Of a stretch of 59,110 bases of DNA, positions 13,029-24,703 are shown in pieces. The notes below the pieces were generated by a model. It did no database searches and had not been told where the DNA came from. It saw only the letters and a program-made list of their open reading frames with translations. The position numbers and the translations under genes are program-made. The number at the start of each line of letters is the position of its first letter. Position 1 is the first letter of the stretch. The DNA is taken from the NCBI GenBank assembly GCA_000695325.1, contig AVPN01000118.1:34550-93659 (forward strand), in the 5' to 3' direction. This DNA is from Pleurobrachia bachei. Its lineage: Eukaryota > Ctenophora > Tentaculata > Cydippida > Pleurobrachiidae.

Positions 13029-13379
13029 NNNNNNNNNNNNNNNNNNNNNNNNNNNNNNNNNNNNNNNNNNNNNNNNNNNNNNNNNNNNNNNNNNNNNNNN
13101 NNNNNNNNNNNNNNNNNNNNNNNNNNNNNNNNNNNNNNNNNNNNNNNNNNNNNNNNNNNNNNNNNNNNNNNNNNNNNNNNNNNNNNNNNNNNNNNNNNNN
13201 NNNNNNNNNNNNNNNNNNNNNNNNNNNNNNNNNNNNNNNNNNNNNNNNNNNNNNNNNNNNNNNNNNNNNNNNNNNNNNNNNNNNNNNNNNNNNNNNNNNN
13301 NNNNNNNNNNNNNNNNNNNNNNNNNNNNNNNNNNNNNNNNNNNNNNNNNNNNNNNNNNNNNNNNNNNNNNNNNNNNNNN
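13029..13379. other. assembly gap (351 N)
   Basis: Run of N. It lies just downstream, in transcript sense, of the LINE ORF1-like frame, so a reverse-transcriptase ORF could be hidden or missing here, though the gap is far too short for a full one. Confidence 1.
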
Positions 13380-13633
13380 TAATAATAATAGCGACACTTG
13401 TATACACGCTCAGACCCCGTATAACACACGAATTAAAATCCTAGTGCTACGAGGTAATCAGAGCGGTTTACCATAGTAGATACGTCCTAAAAATCTATTA
13501 GATATATATCAAAAAATGTCCAAATTCCGATAAAAGTCCAGTACTTTGATGCTCAGCTAACTGTCACAAAACAATCCTAATTAGGGTAAATCACAACAGA
13601 AACAGAAACAGTCCAACACACACGCCCACACAA

Positions 13634-14590
13634 TCATTCCTCCAAATCCACCACCTTACCACCTCTAATTCCAAAGTTTCCTCCAGGGTCCGCTTTCTTC
13701 TTCTCTTTCAGCTCAGCTACCAGCCTTCTCCTTTCCTCTCTCTCCTCAGGGGAACGGTCTGGGGATAGATAAACGTCCTTATGATCCTCAGATTTTTTCA
13801 GAGCACTGTTGCGAGCCAAAATCTGGTCACGAACCTCTCTTCCACACAAACGCAATTTAAGGGGCCGATCAGCTCCCTCCTTAAACCTTCCCAGACGTGT
13901 CATACTGTGAACACCAGTCACACCTTCACCCATATAATCAAACATTCGTCCAACTATATTCTCCAGATCCTTGCTGGTCTCATCTTTGTCATCAAACAAA
14001 CCATGGACAATCAAATTGTTTGTCCTGTCCTCTGCAGCACTTGTTATTGCAGTACGTATTCGCTTCGGAGCTAGGGCAGTATCACAACCCTTCTTGAGTA
14101 CAGAAGAAAACGTCTTGATCTCCTCCTCTGCTGTAGACTGTCCTGCAGTGATCTCCTTATCACGCTTCTCAAGTAACTGACACTGTAACTTAACAAGTTG
14201 TCCTTGGGCCTCAACTAATGCTCGCTGAGAAGCAATCAGTTCCTCTTGACTATCCAATAGCCTCCTTTCACTGTCCTCAACTTCACCACTGAGACGGTCA
14301 AGCAGCGGGTAACACCTCTCAACTAAGAATCGGCAAACCCTCTCCGTGAAATCATCTAGTTCAGGCTTCTTTATCCCCTTGATCTTACTCTTGCTGGGAC
14401 ACTTCAAGCTATCCCACACACTACGTCCGGCAGTCAAACTCTTCGGGAAGGAATCCTTGGCACCAGCATGTGTAAACAGGTCTCGCACGAGGTCAAATAG
14501 CTCACCCTGCACTTCACCGTATATACTTCTCTGTACCCTTTCATCGCTATATACTCTCAACCGGTCCTTAAAGCTACAAGTATCACTCAT
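13634..14590 (-). CDS. LINE ORF1-like protein, 318 aa
   Basis: A single uninterrupted frame. The N-terminal third is helical (residues about 1-90). It is followed by a long coiled coil of about 60 residues (EVEDSERRLLDSQEELIASQ and on). The C-terminal half contains NNLIVHGL, VHSMTRLGRF, RPLKLRLCG and VYLSPDRSPEEREERR. That order (coiled coil, RRM-like fold, then 'PLK..L' and 'LSPDRSPEER') is what I know from ORF1 proteins of L1- and CR1-like retrotransposons in invertebrates, which bind the element RNA as trimers. No endonuclease or reverse transcriptase follows in the 600 bases before the gap. It is either a truncated element, a retrotransposed ORF1, or a captured gene. The intact frame favours a young copy or selection. 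Confidence 0.7.
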   Translation of the reverse strand: MSDTCSFKDRLRVYSDERVQRSIYGEVQGELFDLVRDLFTHAGAKDSFPKSLTAGRSVWDSLKCPSKSKIKGIKKPELDDFTERVCRFLVERCYPLLDRLSGEVEDSERRLLDSQEELIASQRALVEAQGQLVKLQCQLLEKRDKEITAGQSTAEEEIKTFSSVLKKGCDTALAPKRIRTAITSAAEDRTNNLIVHGLFDDKDETSKDLENIVGRMFDYMGEGVTGVHSMTRLGRFKEGADRPLKLRLCGREVRDQILARNSALKKSEDHKDVYLSPDRSPEEREERRRLVAELKEKKKADPGGNFGIRGGKVVDLEE

Positions 14591-14761
14591 GGCCGTTGAG
14601 CACAGAGAGAGATTGGCTTCTCACAATACGGGAGATTCACAAGCAATACAGAGATAAGGGAGCACTCAAACTGTGACAAAATGTGATGTGAGAACTGATT
14701 AAATAGATTAAATATCCTACTAAACCGTTGCTTAATAGTTAATATAACCGATATTATATCA

Positions 14762-14846
14762 TGGCGTGTCGGACATACAATATAATATTTTATGTCTCCC
14801 TTAATGAGTGTTGGACATACAATATATTTTATGTCCGACACTCAGA
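14762..14846. repeat. inverted repeats around a GTCGGACATACAATAT motif
   Basis: TGTCGGACATACAATATAAT with ATTTTATGTC, then GAGTGTTGGACATACAATAT with ATTTTATGTCCGACACTC. The second forms an 18-bp-arm hairpin at 14807-14844. It is probably a small MITE or a nested pair. Confidence 0.65.
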
Positions 14847-15242
14847 GGGGATAGCTCTCAAAACTGCTGGCGGGGAATCGTTGTCAAGGCTGCCGGTTTT
14901 TATGTTGTTCCCATTATCATTATGTCATCCTGGTGAGCGCTTTCGTGAACGGTACAGACTGCGTAGTATGGCAATTGTTGTTAGAAGGTTGTAAAAGACA
15001 TATTTTAGATCATGAATTCCTTCTAGTATAGTAGTACTACTAGTAGTTCTTTTCCAATAAATTAATTGTGAATAAGAAGGTTCATGACGTGCAGTTTGCA
15101 GGTGGATGAGGTGTTCCTAGAATTATGTACTATTATATAGGGAGCTAGTCAAGCATTTTTTGGAATATAAGCTCCTCAGATTCACCTTCAATATATGGGG
15201 TCACAGGGGTCAAAAGATTTGAAAGGAGCATCTTATCACTAT

Positions 15243-15368
15243 CAGGAAGTTTGGGCTCCTTCATTTTTCGGTGTGCGAGCCAATCAGAGGCCCTTATTTC
15301 GAAATCCAGGCCTCTGATTGGATCGTGCACCTGCCACCCATTAATGACCAAAAATGGAGGGGCTTACA
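15243..15368. mobile_element. MITE-like nested hairpin
   Basis: GCGAGCCAATCAGAGGCC pairs with GGCCTCTGATTGGATCGTGC across a short loop. An outer arm GGCTCCTTCATTTTTCGGT pairs imperfectly with ACCAAAAATGGAGGGGCT. A further outer echo, GAAGTTTGGGCT, reappears inverted near 15495. Confidence 0.65.
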
Positions 15369-15767
15369 CGGGGGATTACGAGAGTCCGATAGAAAATTCC
15401 AAATTCGTTCCCCGAAAGATTCAATTGTACGTCACACGCACGCACCTTCTGGCTTCCGGATTTTCTTTCGGCCCCCCGTAGTCCGCTGCCTAAAGCCCAA
15501 ACTTCCCGATGAAATAGAAAGCTAAATCCGATTGGATTCGTCTTGAAAAGGTGATTCAGAAAAGCTGCGTTAAGTAATGGATTTCTAGACCACAGTCAGA
15601 CGTACACTACAACTGGTTGACAGATTTTGGGTTGGTGGGCAGATTTTGGTCTTTTGCGTATAGATTGGGAACAGGTTGTTTGACTTTGATACTCAAGGTC
15701 AACGTCTTAACATAATTACTTTTTTAAGGAGAAGGGAAAAGCAAAAAGGGAGAAAGAGAGCGAGAGT

Positions 15768-15768
15768 C

Positions 15769-15799
<31 letters not shown>

Positions 15800-15880
15800 T
15801 GTGTGAATGAGAGAGAATGAGAGAGAAAGAGAAAGAGAAAGAGAGAGTGAGAGTGAGAGTGAGAGAGAGTGAGGGAAAGA
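15768..15880. repeat. GA-rich microsatellite
   Basis: Pure (GA)n near 15771-15797, then GAGAGT variants. No gene in 14600-17200 was supported apart from repeats. Confidence 0.9.
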
Positions 15881-16194
15881 GAAAAAGGGCTAGAGGGGAC
15901 GTGAATGATAAAAGTATGTTTCGCAAGAGAGCAAGGAATAGCGAGTTATTAAGTCTCCCCCTCCCCATGGCTTGTCATGTTCCACTTCAGGGTTTTCAGT
16001 GGGGGGGGGAGGGGGGGGGCACTGACGTTCACCTGCAAATGTGAAGTGGAAGGGATAAATGATTGACCATCCTGGATCGCCAATCTTTGATTTTATGCAA
16101 AGCTGTCATTTGGTTGTCTTGATGAGTTTCCCCTCTTTGCCTTGGTAATAGTTATATTTTACTAATAGGTTTACTATATAAAGAACTCTTCTTT

Positions 16195-16314
16195 CTCGGA
16201 CCCCGATTTACCGGAACCCAAAATTACTGGGATTTGACCCCGATATATCGGGCACCCCCATATACCGGGAAAACCCTTTCTCTGAGCTCGAGCATCCCGG
16301 TAAATCGGGGTCCA
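16195..16314. mobile_element. pogo/Tigger-like MITE
   Basis: CGGACCCCGATTTACCGG at the left is inverted as CCGGTAAATCGGGGTCC at the right; the interior carries GATATATCGGGCACC and ATATACCGGG. Same family as the copy at 2007-2134. Confidence 0.75.
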
Positions 16315-17062
16315 ACTAATATATTTAACACGTCACAGTATTTCTTCTTGGTAAACGTGTTATAAATATTCCCTGCAGCCATATTTGGAACTCGGGTAAC
16401 AATCTAACTACATGAAGAAAGATATATTCTATAGTTTAACCGTTTAATCCCTCCCCTCGCTAAGATTTTCAGTCACGACTGCACTGTACGGTTTTGCGTT
16501 TTGTCACGACCCCATCCAGCAGTAGAAGTTCCCTCTTTATCCCGCTTAGCTGTGTGCATTAACTTTCTGTGTTAGGGTCAGCACACATGTGACTACGGCA
16601 AAAATTTAAATTTAAATCCCAAACACACCAGCACTGAACAAAAATTATTTCCCATATTCTCTCAGTCAAAATTTCGTGCAAAATGTGATTGTGACTATGA
16701 GAATAGTACAGGGTGTCCCATATATTCTGAGTGTGGGTTGGTGAGCTGTCACGCAAAAACGGTGATAGTTGTGTGAAAACAAACTAGTGTGCTGGATTAA
16801 TTCCTTCCTAACTGATGTATAGGGAGGATCATTTTTAACATCCGCTGGACGCTGGTGTGTCTGGGTTTAAAATTAGAATGTCGTAGGATTCGGGCTGATC
16901 CTATGTCTATTTTAATGCCTTTGAATTTTGTTTTTTCACGAATTAGACGTTTTGTAATGCCAAATATTCCCTATACTACTTGTCACTTGATATATCATGT
17001 ATGTACTTTCTTACTAGATACCATTTGTTTTAAATATAGTCACTTTGGCCCAGCTTAGTACC

Positions 17063-17212
17063 CTACTTGATATCGTCGTGTTTTATATAGTCACTCAACA
17101 ATATGTCCTTCCCTACTTGATATATCCTCGTGTTTTATATAGTCACACTCAATATGTCCTTCCCTACTTGATATATCCTCGTGTTTTATATAGTCACAGT
17201 CAAATATGTCCT
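17063..17212. repeat. tandem repeat, three units of about 50 bp
   Basis: CTACTTGATATATCCTCGTG followed by TTTTATATAGTCACAC-CAATATGTCCTTC, three times, the last unit ending at the ATG of the zinc-finger gene (17206). The repeat may form the 5' leader. Confidence 0.85.
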
Positions 17213-20192
17213 TCAACCCGTGCAATATGGGCACATTCCGGCCAATCCCGGTTCCTCCTAACCATCTACACCACCACCACCGGCATCCTGTCATGGCTCC
17301 CCGTTATCTGCTGGGAGGAGGGGTACCGGCCCGTAACTTCTGGCCTGGCGTCTATCACCCAACTCCATCCTACCCACCAGCCCAACTGAGGGCTCCATGG
17401 TGTCGACCACCATCCTTCCCATCTCCATATATCGTGAGCGAAACGTCACAATTGATTGAGCTGCTCTCATATATATTCAAACATTTGTTTCAAACTTGAT
17501 TTACCTAAAACCATCTCAGCTCTAATCAAAATATCGAGGGAAACCAGGGAACGACCGTTAACCAGGTTTTAATTCCACCGTATTTTCGGTCGCTTCCTGG
17601 TGAGATTGTTTCGATGAGATTTCAATACTGCTTTTTCACGGTTGAAAGATGCTTATCTCGTGCGGCACATGTTAAATTTTATATGTTATCCTAATTCTTA
17701 ACAGTACCCTTCCTCTCTCCTCGGTCTCTCGCAGGCTCCACCACAGCTACAACCTCAACCCCCACTGACCCCTGAGCGACGCTGCCAGATGATACATGGG
17801 AATTTAGTGGTCCGAGATGTCGTTACCATCCTTCAACGATGCGTCTACAATTGCCCGAATCAGGTAAAATTTATCAAAGCTTGTCAACATTGTATGATAC
17901 CAGTACCAATCACGTCGTCACACTGAAGATAGGGTATCACATTTCCGTCACATTTGCATTAGATAAGTGACATGTTGCCCCCTTCTTCAATGTGTTTTAT
18001 CGTCTTGACATTTAGGATTGAGCCCACTCTTCACTCACCCCTCCCCCTCACTGCAATCCTTAGGGAGTGTCGCTACCCCAGTAATTTACTTCATTAAAGT
18101 AAAGAGAAACAATTCAGCTATATTTAGCCTCATCTTAGGGAAAGTTTCCCTTCACTTAACTTTCCCTTCACTTAATACAACTTCGACTTTCACTACGATT
18201 TCACTGATTGGAAACTGATCTATGAACCGGGGGAACCTGACAGTTGACATGCTCGATTCTATTCATTCAATTGCATCTCTCCGTTTCAGTTCGTCGTATG
18301 CCCGGTGTGCGATAAGAGGTATAAAAGTAAGGCTTGTTTGACAAAGCATCTATGGGAACACTCAATCTACTGGGACATTTTTCAGGTGAATATTCTAGGG
18401 TAGTATTTTCAACTTTTTTATGTATGTCCCTTAAACATAAATATGTAAAAGCTATTCGATTTTCGAATTCCCCTTGAAAAACTAACCAAATCTGATGTTG
18501 CCACGCAGGGCAAATTCTTTTTCTTATTGTTCGTCGAGGGATGTAGCATTCGACAGGGAATTATATACGCTGGTGTCTATGTCTCCAAGCTTATACGTTT
18601 CCTATAGTCTACAATCACCCACTCAACCAAGCTATTTTTCTGTTATTGCAGGGCATGAAAAACCCACTCAACCAAGCTATTTTTCTGTTATTGCAGGGCA
18701 TGAAAAACCACGACCGGGTTCTCAGTATCCAAACGGCACTAATTCTATGCAAATGCCCCCACTCTTCCCTACTAATCGCCGCACCCACCTCAAAACGTCG
18801 TAGTAAGCAGGTAACGCGACGTTTCTGAGTGTTTGTCAGATATGTATCTCAATACATTTCTGAGTCAGATAATACGTATCTCAATAAATACTGTATATAG
18901 ATTTCTATATATGGTCATTATTTTCAGCCCTCCGATCACCAGCAATCGGGCACACCTGATCAGACATGGTCAAACACATCGAGCATCCCTCAGAACAACA
19001 CCCCAGCGCCTTGTCAGAAGAGTCATCAGGTATGTTACCACGGCAACCACAAGATCTTAATGTGACCTTTGTGGGTTAATATTCTGTGTTAATGTTAACT
19101 TTTATCGATTGTTTGATTAATAAAATCACCCTTCTAGGACTTCCTACACTTTATGGAGGAAATGCAAAACGCAGGTGGAGGAGGGGGTGTGGAAACATCA
19201 GACACATCAGATACTTCAGGAGGGGGATCAGGAGGGGGAGGAGGGGGAGGAGGAGGAAACATGAGCAATAAGAGTCAGCGAAATGCTTCAGAGACCAACT
19301 ATAATAGACACATCCAACAGACACAGACGGTTTCAGGTAATTAATACTTCCACTTCCATTTCTTGAGACTTCATAACTGATTACTACTCATCCAAACTTC
19401 ACATCTTCCCATTCATGTCTAATGGTTGCCAGTGTTGCCACAATGCCACAGTTACCAACAGCAGTAACCAATGCTACCAAAATATGTCATAGAGCATGCT
19501 CTGGTTCCGTATATCAACTTCACCTTCCCCCAGGTCGAGGTGAATGTGATGAAGATCAACTAACAGCGGTGGAGCTCTTCAATAGAAGCAGAGAGAAGAA
19601 AGAGGGATGGTCAAGTAGCAGCAGTAACCAACCACGGAGCAGTAGTAACCAAGGTAACCTGCCTAGCAACCAGTAACTTTTAGTACACAGTAGTCAATCT
19701 AGTGACCACATGTGGTGACCAGAATACTAATGTTTGCTAGACCCCTGAAACTACCGGTAACGCGCATAACGAACCGCCTTTCATTTGGCACGGACTATAA
19801 CACCCCTTTTCTTTTCAGTGTCATCTGACGACAACACTGGCCCGAACAGTAGTGATAATTCCCCTGGAAGCAGTGATAACTCCCCTGGCTCCAGCGACAA
19901 TTCTCCTGGCTCCAGCGACAACTCACCGGGCAGTGGCGATAACTCCCCAGTGAACGTCCAGCCTGATAACAGCACTGAACAAAGCAGTAGCAGCAGTCCG
20001 TGTGGTGAACCTGTGCAATTCGACCAGAAATACCAACAACAATCCTCATCCGACAGTGGCTACAACACGAACGGGATAAAGAAGAAACAAGAACAGAACT
20101 CTGGAACATCAACTGAGTCTGATTACAAGCACCATCAACAGGCGAGTAGTAGGTCATCCAGACATGACCAGAGTTCCTTTGACAGTAATTAG
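17206..20192 (+). CDS. C2H2 zinc-finger protein (9 coding exons)
   Basis: Exons: 17206-17433, 17735-17863, 18290-18385, 18652 or 18697-18810, 18928-19029, 19138-19336, 19534-19653, 19819-20192; exon phases agree throughout. Exon 1 is Pro/His-rich. Exon 3 holds one C2H2 finger (CPVCDKRYKSKACLTKHLWE, then H). Exon 4 continues with NHDRVLSIQTALILC. A finger ending 'KHLWEH..YW' followed by 'H..v...QaA.IL' is a layout I recall from fungal zinc-finger proteins. After it come a poly-Gly run, poly-Ser stretches and five (S/G)SDNSPG repeats at 19846-19950. It is probably a nuclear regulator; DNA target unknown. The acceptor of exon 4 is tandemly duplicated in frame. A 1 nt difference between two 39-40 bp repeats near the end creates the stop at 20190; without it the frame would run to 20316. 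Confidence 0.75.
18607..18696 (+). repeat. 45 bp tandem duplication of a 3' splice site
   Basis: CCACTCAACCAAGCTATTTT-TCTGTTATTGCAGGGCATGAAAAA occurs twice in succession. The two acceptors give exon starts 18652 and 18697, exactly 45 nt apart, so the longer form adds 15 residues (GMKNPLNQAIFLLLQ) without a frameshift. Confidence 0.9.
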
Positions 20193-20214
20193 GTCATCCC
20201 GACATGATCAGTCA
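20136..20214 (+). repeat. 39/40 bp tandem repeat that shifts the zinc-finger gene frame
   Basis: AGTAGTAGGTCATCCAGACA and AGTAATTAGGTCATCCCGAC begin the two units. The second has one extra base, placing TAG in frame at 20190. The downstream frame (SSFEEDEVKQKRRVEQG to a stop at 20314-20316) looks coding: it is charged and repeats the RHDQSSF motif. Confidence 0.75.
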
Positions 20215-20846
20215 TCGTTTGAGGAGGACGAGGTCAAACAGAAGAGGAGGGTGGAGCAGGGGTGCAATCTGAGGGAGAATATCTTTACTCAGAGAAAGAG
20301 CTGCCGGAAAAACTGAGATCTTGATATTTTCGCTGTGTTATAATGAGATATAATATCTAAACAAGTTAATAAGTTGTAGATTACAATCTTTCCTTAATCG
20401 AGACGGGCTGGCCTGTGCTATTTGCCCATTTCTGTTGTACAGAGGGCGTGTGTATGTGTGTCATGGGTGCTTGTAGTGAGATTACGGTATCGGTATTATT
20501 CAGATACCGTATTCTCAATACAAGCAGCACTGTATGTGTACTGTGTCTGCATGAGATATTAAAAATGATTGCCGAGATCTGGGTTTCCACAAATAGCAAA
20601 GTGTAAAGACTGGGTTGAGCCTATAGAGTATTGCGATATACCAGTGTGATATATTTATGATTCAGTGGTCTATATTTTGATTGTAATAGGTTTTTCGGGA
20701 AAGAAAGAAGCAGAAAGCATTTTATTTGTGATGAACATTTTTCTTCTCGATCTGTCAATTGAATGTAAAATGTGTGCAATGCAAAACGTACAATATTAAT
20801 TTTGTTCGATTGAGATCATTTTGTTTAAAATTTGTTAACCCATTAT

Positions 20847-20874
20847 GGAACTGACAGGTCGAGCTGTCAGTTCC
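20847..20874. repeat. perfect hairpin, 11 bp arms
   Basis: GGAACTGACAG and CTGTCAGTTCC around a 6 nt loop. The CTGACAGG word recurs at 20893 and 20951 (inverted), so this may be part of a small MITE. Confidence 0.7.
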
Positions 20875-21529
20875 ACAATAGCTCTTGTGCAACTGACAGG
20901 GATAGCTCTTCATAACAGGGGTAGCTCTTCATTGTCATTCCCAACGTGACCTGTCAGCTATGATTGGCTAGCAGAAGCATGCTATGCTGTCCGACTTTAG
21001 TTTAATAAACTAGGTCTTTGTTAGACGAGTTTCGACAAGATAACTGCCTTTGATCACGCACAGCTACACCCCATGATATCATCATCGAAAGAAAAGGGAA
21101 AATTGCAAATGTCAAATCTTCTTTTGAATACAGTAGGGCCCCGATTTAACTCGGGGGAAGTTGTTTGTCCGTTAATTAACTATACAAGCAGCCTTGCGAC
21201 TGACCTGCTATCTCATTTACTAAAATGTATTTTCATATTCTTTGGTTGTTAGAACGCATAAAATGTTTGCAATGTTTAGTTCGTGACAGCCTAGCTAGAC
21301 TTTGTTAGAACAATTCTTGACAGCATCTCGTGGATTGGACATATGAGAATACACATGATGCGACCATTCGTGTGTCAAATGTAAATCGTTTACCTAATCA
21401 CCTTCCGGATACATGTGAGTTCTACCATGTCTCTCTGTCCGCTATACTTGTCTTGAATTCCTGGTATTGTGTTCCCAAGTGTATTTTGATCTGTATGATC
21501 CAAGCTTCTTTGGAAGTTCTATTAAACAC

Positions 21530-21610
21530 ACAAATTGAAACACCCGGTTGACACAACAATATGTTTTGAGTTGAAACATATTGTTGTGTCAACCGGGTGT
21601 TTCAATTTGT
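21530..21610. repeat. perfect inverted repeat, 37 bp arms, 7 nt loop
   Basis: Left arm 21530-21566, right arm 21574-21610, complementary at every position by eye. The loop is TGAGTTG. It is flanked by copies of TTTGGAAGTTCTATTAAAC (21509 and 21660). Confidence 0.9.
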
Positions 21611-21661
21611 ATCTGCTGTCCAACTCAGGATAGAGCTATTTACCAGACCACTGAACAAAGT

Positions 21662-21752
21662 TTGGAAGTTCTATTAAACAAAGTAATATACAACTGTGTT
21701 TAGGACGCAACACATGTTTCATGGAATCCCTGACGGGAAACCAATTATATGT
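21662..21752 (+). repeat. dispersed repeat, second copy at about 28566-28625
   Basis: ACAACTGTGTTTAGGACGCA, ATCCCTGACGGGAAACCAAT and the bases between are shared with 28569-28625 at high identity. It is probably an internal piece of a transposon family. Confidence 0.75.
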
Positions 21753-24703
21753 ATTCTCCAAGGATGATGATGATCTCTATTTTCTATCTCTCTGCCAGAT
21801 TCGTTAGCGTCACGTTTGTAATCATTTCACTGGGATCTCGTTTTGTTCAACCAATTGTCCATTATACACGTGTGTTTCGTGAGACACATGTATATGTGTG
21901 TTTCGTGACCGTGTAGCACGTGCAGTTATTAGGCAATTTAGTTAATGAATTAGAAAATATAATCGAAACTGATGAGTTAGCGCCTACTAGCGAAAATATT
22001 GTCTTTCACTAAACTCATGTTTTGTTTTTTAATCGAAATCAGATTAGATAATCTTCGTAAACTAACGAGATGTCGACACTGTTTTTCATTGTTGAGTAAG
22101 TTTTTCATGCATGATCCTTGAAAACTAGGTTTGGTATTATACCATGGTACTTGTCCAGTCATATAACAGGCATGTGAACAGTAACATGTTGGCTAGCTAC
22201 TTCTGAGCTGTTCAGCTTTCAAAGTTGAATACCATTAAATCGCACGGCCTGTGCTTCTGTTTTCTGCGTCCAGAGCTCTTACTTGCACTCAATTTGACTA
22301 GAAATGGAGAAAACATTTTACGAGTAACTACTGTATTATCGTAAGAGGTAGTTTAATAGTTTATCAGTTAAGTAAGTTTCGCTCTTTGCAGGTAACTGAT
22401 TATCAAAGTGCAGATGAATCAAACGCGAAGATAAAGTAGGATAAATGGGTGAAATATAGGTGGGGTATCTCATTTTAAGTGTACATACTGAGACCCTGGG
22501 AAAAAGGGGTTGCAAAGAGAAAAATCCTCCTAGTCCAGCCAATAAATGGGAGTTTTAACGGCCGAGATTTAGGGGACAGTCCGTAGTAGCCTCTCAAAAC
22601 GTCGTGCACCATAATTGCACACACAGTTAAAATCGCACTTCCTGTATCAAATGTTTGAAGCAGCTCTCTCTAAAGTACCCTGTAGTAGCCCCCCTCTCTC
22701 TCTCACATCTAGTCTCTCCATCATAGTCATATAGTCTCACTCCATGGCTCTCTCTTTTTCACAACAGCTGTCTTAGCGATCCCTCTCGCTATTAGATCCT
22801 TACCCTTTCTGGCACAATAGTCTTTAGCTAGTGTCCCCTGTTATATACTATTCTTACAGCTATTTTAATAACAACCCTTACCCTTCCACTACAACTAGAT
22901 GTGGTTTTAAGGAATCTGTTCTTGAAAAGAGACATGTTTCTCTGTTCTTAAGTATAGCCAAGTTTCCCTATTTCCACTTCTTTGCACCGTAGGAGACCAT
23001 TTTTGTTACATATTCTGTCATTCTAACCCTCCTTAACAATTTTGAGCGGGGCTAGCAAGGAAACATTGCCCATTCAAGAATCTGTTTGTGGGCTCAAACT
23101 GAAAGACTGTAACTGTACGAAAAACTTTAAAATACTTCTGATTTCTCATTTTATTTCTCCCACTCTCTTCACATCCGGGAAAGATTGTCAAGTGAGAGCT
23201 CGACAATCGCAACAGCTATGAATGGTCGCATAGAAACTACGCCCTTGCTGTGATAGCTAATTGCAAAATTTTCATCTCTCTTGACCGCAAATCATTGATT
23301 CCATTGTGTTTTGGAAAATCCAAAAAGAATTGTGCCACATTTTCACATCAAGACTATTTTGAAACGTATGAGTTTATATGACAAGCTGATATATTTGTTT
23401 CCATATCTTTTACTCATCAGCTGTGGTAGATCTAAATCTAGGTAAAATTTGAATGGTTATGTCGCTGATTTTAACTTCTGCCGAATTCTGAGTTGGATAG
23501 ATTTCTTTTTATGCACTACACGTAAAAGTCCAGTCATTATATAATTATTGATACTAACTCGAATGATCTATATCAACTCATGAGTCTCATAGTTTTTGCT
23601 ATATTTCGCTCTACAGTTTTGATCAACTGAGTCTCAAGGGTATATATTTAGTAAGGGCATGAAGGGTTCAACAAGTCATGTGCCTCCAGATAGAAACATG
23701 ACTTGTATACTGATAGTGCGTGACGTCAAGCTTTTAAAGATTTTAAACCACGTGACCCCCAGCTCTAAAGAACACTATTACCTCATCTGGCCTGCTATAC
23801 TACCCGCAAGATCGTTTTTACAAAATCTCTCTACTTTTTTCTCTGTGTGTTCAAGATTTGCTGCAGAGGACAGTGCAGGAATAACGCAGGGAGTTTGGTA
23901 CAGGATAATTGGAGAGATAAGGTTAGAAAATCTACGAATTTCATAGTCTCCATGGAAACAGTCGCTACTTAGATGCTCTTTCTCTCTCTCGAATTTCTAT
24001 ATACACATCTCTCTTTTTGCTTCTGTCTTTCTATCTTGGATCATCTCTCTCTGAGTATGTGTGTGTAGCTAGACACACGTAATTAGGCTAAGTACAACAT
24101 GTGTGTGTCTCGAAAGGAAAGAGAGCTTGTTCCCACTTAAGATACTATAGTTAGCACTTATCATAGCACACTAAGACATAGTTGTCCATACTATACAATC
24201 AACACCTATAGTGCCCCATTACACCAGTACTGCATTCAGAACCACGACTTTGTCAGAAGAGACGCTATGGTCTCTGTCATTGATACATGCATGCTGGTTG
24301 CCACTGACAGTGCATTGGCATGACCCGACCCTATTCTTGTGAGAACTGTGGTCAGACCATTGGCCTGGCAGGGTTGCCACTTTTACTAACACTTTTGGCT
24401 TATAACAGCTGTACTTAGGCCTACTGCACTGTTGGCCTACTACTGCACTTCTGGCCTATAACTGTTACACTCCTGGCCTGGTCTACCTCTCTCTGAGATC
24501 ACTTCCGTGTTCTGCCATGGCCCCCTGTCTGTACCATTACAACTTGTACTGCACGTGCAGGTAATATAGTGACATTATCACCTACTGCAAATGTGCACCT
24601 GATCCTTGAGTTGTAGCTGTGACACTGTGTATGAACAATTGTCTGAAACAGTGACACTGTGTATGAACAATTCAACAGCTCCCTGCAAGATGGTCCGATA
24701 AAG

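Larger units (their letters stand above)
20317..24660. other. long stretch without a recognised gene
   Basis: I see no exon with splice sites and a protein signature. It holds palindromes at 20847-20874 and 21530-21610, a dispersed repeat at 21660-21752, a partial pogo-like end near 21132, and repeated 'CTGGCCTA' words near 24410-24480. Upstream regulatory DNA of the next gene may lie here. Confidence 0.5.

Noticed and set aside
13004-13444. Open frames across 13004-13444
   Set aside because: Made almost wholly of N; the gap cannot be translated. The same applies to frames at 30169-30981 and 43025-43961.
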